Shown in pieces: positions 6,708-8,509 of a stretch of 8,509 bases of DNA. Source of the stretch: Clostridiales bacterium (GTDB taxonomy: Bacteria; Bacillota; Clostridia; Lachnospirales; Lachnospiraceae); the NCBI GenBank assembly GCA_015655565.1, contig JAATEU010000591.1, forward strand, positions 1-8,509, written 5' to 3'. The notes below the pieces were generated by a model, which was given only the letters and a program-made list of their open reading frames with translations, searched no databases and was not told the origin of the DNA. The first letter of the stretch is position 1. Every line of letters starts with the position of its first letter. Position numbers and translations under genes: made by a program.

Positions 6708-6731
6708 TTAATTATTATAAGTAGCTTTCAC

Positions 6732-7256
6732 CTATTTTCCTTCATATTTTATTACGGCATCCACATCATAACCTTTTAATTTATCACGTCCATGAAGGCC
6801 TTCTAATTCAATTAAGAATATAATTTTCACAACTTCACCGCCTAAGCTTTTGACAAGCTTGGTTATGGCTTCAATGGTTCCTCCCGTAGCAATTAAATCA
6901 TCAACTATAGCTACTTTTTGACCCGGTTTAATTGCATCTTTATGCATTTCAATGGTTGCGGTACCGTACTCCAAAGCATATTCCATTTCAATGGTTGCAC
7001 CGGGAAGTTTTCCTTTTTTACGTACAGGAACAAACGCTTTGTTCAGATTGTATGCAATGGGAACCCCAAATATAAATCCTCTGGATTCCGGTCCGACAAT
7101 AACATCTATATCAATTCCGTTTAAAAGTGCCTGCATCTGATCAATTGACATTCTTAAGCTGTCCTTATCCTGCAGAACACTGGTTACATCCCTGAATATA
7201 ATACCCTTTTCCGGAAAGTCAGGTATACTTCTTACATATTCTTCTAACTTCTTCAT
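6732..7256 (-). CDS. apt: Adenine phosphoribosyltransferase
   Basis: Cytoplasmic purine-salvage enzyme that joins adenine to PRPP to give AMP and pyrophosphate. The 174-residue length fits the usual 170-180. The PRPP-binding signature VAIVDDLIATGGT occupies 115-127. The N-terminal IPDFPEKGIIFRDVT (11-25), GPESRGFIFG (55-64) and VPVRKKGKLPG (76-86) are the conserved APRT segments that shape the adenine site and flexible loop. The ATG at 7256 follows GAGG with seven-base spacing. It stands as its own transcription unit here, with a consensus-like promoter about 80 nt upstream and a strong hairpin after it. The recJ-apt-relA neighbourhood is common in clostridia and is often taken to link purine salvage with the GTP/ppGpp pool, although that link is inference. 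Confidence 0.97.
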   Translation of the reverse strand: MKKLEEYVRSIPDFPEKGIIFRDVTSVLQDKDSLRMSIDQMQALLNGIDIDVIVGPESRGFIFGVPIAYNLNKAFVPVRKKGKLPGATIEMEYALEYGTATIEMHKDAIKPGQKVAIVDDLIATGGTIEAITKLVKSLGGEVVKIIFLIELEGLHGRDKLKGYDVDAVIKYEGK

Positions 7257-7301
7257 TTAACAGCCTCTTTTCTTCTTTGATTATATACGAACTGAGATTT
7301 T

Positions 7302-7322
7302 TTTATGCTTCCTATGCATAAA
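7302..7322 (-). other. Small hairpin in the apt leader
   Basis: TTTATGC (7302-7308) and GCATAAA (7316-7322) are perfect 7-base arms around a 7-nt loop, within the predicted apt 5' leader and about 45 nt before the start codon. An A-run, not a U-run, follows on the transcribed strand, so it is not a terminator. It may stabilise the 5' end of the mRNA, or mean nothing. Confidence 0.4.
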
Positions 7323-7336
7323 CAACGCCAAAGATT

Positions 7337-7365
7337 ATTATATCATTTTTGAATTGAAATTTCAA
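7337..7365 (-). promoter_or_regulatory. Sigma-A type promoter of apt
   Basis: TTGAAA (7360-7365) and a perfect TATAAT (7337-7342) are separated by exactly 17 bases. Transcription should begin near 7330, giving a leader of about 70-75 nt before the apt ATG. The -35 box lies within a perfect 16-base palindrome. Confidence 0.85.
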
Positions 7366-7367
7366 TT
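7352..7367. repeat. Perfect 16-bp palindrome over the apt -35 box
   Basis: AATTGAAATTTCAATT reads the same on both strands and covers the whole apt -35 box. This is where a dimeric repressor would bind, but I do not recognise it as the site of any named regulator, and AT-rich symmetry can arise by chance. Confidence 0.4.
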
Positions 7368-7442
7368 TATTTTACCGCCCTGACGCAACAAACGCAGAAA
7401 GAAAGATGTGGAGATAAAACCATGTATATTTTTGTACCCAAA

Positions 7443-7502
7443 AAGAAAGGACGCATTGCATCCTAACTATAAATGTTAGTTTTGCAACGTTCCCACTTTC
7501 TT
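7443..7502 (-). terminator. Long imperfect stem-loop after recJ, possible terminator
   Basis: Outer arms AAGAAAG/CTTTCTT (7443-7449, 7496-7502), a middle TGCA-type pairing and inner arms CTAAC/GTTAG (7463-7467, 7475-7479) make a broken stem about 60 nt long. On the minus strand it begins 33 nt beyond the recJ stop and ends in CTTTCTTTTT, a T-rich tail. This fits an imperfect recJ terminator; a small structured RNA is the alternative. Confidence 0.5.
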
Positions 7503-7535
7503 GACAGGTTAAACCAATAATTGTATTTTTCATAC

Positions 7536-8509
7536 TTACATTATTATTTGATAATTCTGTATAATTATCTGTACGGTCCGGTTTCCTCCATATTCATTAA
7601 TGCTCGGGTAGTAGGTAACCGATAATTTTATTGCATTATCTCTGTTTTGGAACATTTTATCTGTCTCTTCCCTGCCGTAATTATCTGTAAGGCTGTTTAA
7701 GAAAGCTGTTACATCACCAAAATATAAGGCATCCATTACTCTACCATACTCATTGGCCATCTGAAATTTCAGGACATTGGAATTTTTGCCCATAATGGCA
7801 GCTTTTCTTATCTGCAGATTTTTTTCGGCAAATATGGGCTTTGTATTCCCTTTGCCAAATGGTTCAAGAAGCTCTAACTCCATAACCAGTTCTTCACTAA
7901 GATATCCCAGGGGAAGAAGTATATCAATAGAAATCTTAGGGATTAAATCCTCCATAGTTAATAAAGTGTTTTGATTTAAGGCAATTCTTAATTGGCTTAC
8001 CTGTTCGTACTCCAAAGATAGTCCGGCAGCCATGGGATGCCCTCCATATTTTAATAACAAATGTTTGCACTTTGTGAGTTCTTCATATATATTATATTTC
8101 TCTATGGAGCGGCAAGAACCTTTCATTGCAATTTCTGAGCTGGTAAGCACAATAGCAGGCTTGTTATATCTTTCCTTTAATCTGCCTGCGATAATTCCTG
8201 CTATGCTTTCATGGCAGTCCTTCAGGTAAACCACTAAAACCTTATCCTCTTTCATGTCACCAGCTTCCACTTGTGCAACGGCCTGTTCAAGTCCCTGGGC
8301 AGTCATAGCCTTTCTGAGGTCGTTTAACTGTTTCAGTTCTTCTGCCAATTGCTCTGCTTCTTCTTTTGATTCCGATAATAATAAATGCAGTCCTTTTTTT
8401 GCCGTATCCAACCTGCCCGAGGCATTCAGGCAGGGTCCGATAATAAAACCCAGATGATAGGCAGACAAGTTAATAAGATTAATGCCGTTTTTCTCTGTCA
8501 ACGCCTTTA
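7536..8509 (-). CDS. recJ: Single-stranded-DNA-specific exonuclease RecJ, 5' part cut by window edge
   Basis: C-terminal 323 residues of a RecJ-type 5'-3' single-strand DNA exonuclease, used in recombination repair and mismatch repair. The reading frame runs open to the right window edge, so the real start lies outside; a TTG near 8501 is internal. The window includes the end of the core (GFIIGPCLNASGRLD, around 8404-8448) and the DHHA1 domain, with CHESIAGIIAGRL near 8182-8220, GSCRSIEKYN near 8090-8130 and GGHPMAAG near 8025-8048. The rest is the C-terminal OB-fold-like region. The DHH catalytic half is not in the window. The usual RecJ length of about 570-600 residues would place the start several hundred bases to the right. 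Clostridial recJ-apt-relA order supports the call. A different DHH-family exonuclease is less likely. Confidence 0.9.
   Translation of the reverse strand, partial: KALTEKNGINLINLSAYHLGFIIGPCLNASGRLDTAKKGLHLLLSESKEEAEQLAEELKQLNDLRKAMTAQGLEQAVAQVEAGDMKEDKVLVVYLKDCHESIAGIIAGRLKERYNKPAIVLTSSEIAMKGSCRSIEKYNIYEELTKCKHLLLKYGGHPMAAGLSLEYEQVSQLRIALNQNTLLTMEDLIPKISIDILLPLGYLSEELVMELELLEPFGKGNTKPIFAEKNLQIRKAAIMGKNSNVLKFQMANEYGRVMDALYFGDVTAFLNSLTDNYGREETDKMFQNRDNAIKLSVTYYPSINEYGGNRTVQIIIQNYQIIM

Larger units (their letters stand above)
6377..6731. other. Gap between apt and relA, 355 nt, no convincing gene
   Basis: This stretch holds the relA ribosome binding site and promoter at its left end, the apt terminator-like hairpin at its right end, and two small hairpins between. 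Two overlapping minus-strand reading frames of 79 and 61 codons (6453-6692 and 6484-6669) cross it. They start inside the terminator hairpin, have no ribosome binding site and resemble nothing I know, so I do not call them genes. Confidence 0.7.

Noticed and set aside
6918..7140. Plus-strand open frames opposite apt
   Set aside because: Antisense to the conserved APRT core and overlapping each other in two frames; no independent support.
7280..7290. A second TATAAT-like -10 in the apt leader
   Set aside because: No acceptable -35 lies 16-18 bases upstream, and the promoter at 7337-7365 is far better.
7777..8457. Plus-strand open frames of 65-67 codons opposite recJ
   Set aside because: Antisense to a clear RecJ C-terminus, with no start signals and no recognisable products.
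8499..8501. TTG as a start codon for a 321-residue protein
   Set aside because: The frame stays open to the window edge and the residues upstream are needed for the RecJ core, so this is an internal leucine of a truncated gene.

Overview
The window looks like ordinary chromosomal DNA from a low-GC, strictly anaerobic Firmicute, most likely a Lachnospiraceae/Clostridium-cluster-XIVa type. The reasons are the AT-rich intergenic DNA with sigma-A type promoters, strong GGAGG-like ribosome binding sites, a bifunctional Rel protein, HemZ, and the recJ-apt-relA-(MBL hydrolase)-hemZ-hisS gene order familiar from clostridia. This lineage call is inference from content, not a database result. Every gene I can support lies on the minus strand, so transcription runs from high to low coordinates.

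Layout in transcription order: the 3' part of recJ (single-strand DNA exonuclease) enters at the right edge and ends at 7536. A 279-nt gap holds an imperfect terminator-like stem-loop and then a very good promoter (TTGAAA-17-TATAAT) for apt (adenine phosphoribosyltransferase). After apt comes a near-perfect 19-bp hairpin, probably its terminator. The 355-nt apt-relA gap also holds two small hairpins with mutually complementary segments and a second very good promoter (TTGATT-17-TATAAT). That promoter begins a tight gene string: relA (bifunctional ppGpp synthetase/hydrolase), a glyoxalase-II-like metallo-beta-lactamase hydrolase, hemZ (radical SAM coproporphyrinogen dehydrogenase family), a stand-alone HD-GYP protein, and hisS (histidyl-tRNA synthetase), which runs off the left edge a few residues short of its end. 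Gaps inside the string are only about 20-30 nt.

How the genes fit together: apt recycles adenine to AMP using PRPP, Rel turns GTP/GDP and ATP into (p)ppGpp and degrades it, and HisRS charges the tRNA whose uncharged form is one of the signals Rel reads at the ribosome. The HD-GYP protein is of the family that hydrolyses cyclic di-GMP, so two nucleotide second-messenger enzymes probably share one transcript. The hydrolase and HemZ have less obvious links to the rest.

I found no mobile element, CRISPR array, tRNA/rRNA gene or clearly new multi-gene system. The items most worth a second look are non-coding: a terminator-like inverted repeat that overlaps the last codons of the HD-GYP gene just before hisS, the paired hairpins in the apt-relA gap, and AT-rich palindromes overlapping the -35 boxes of both promoters.
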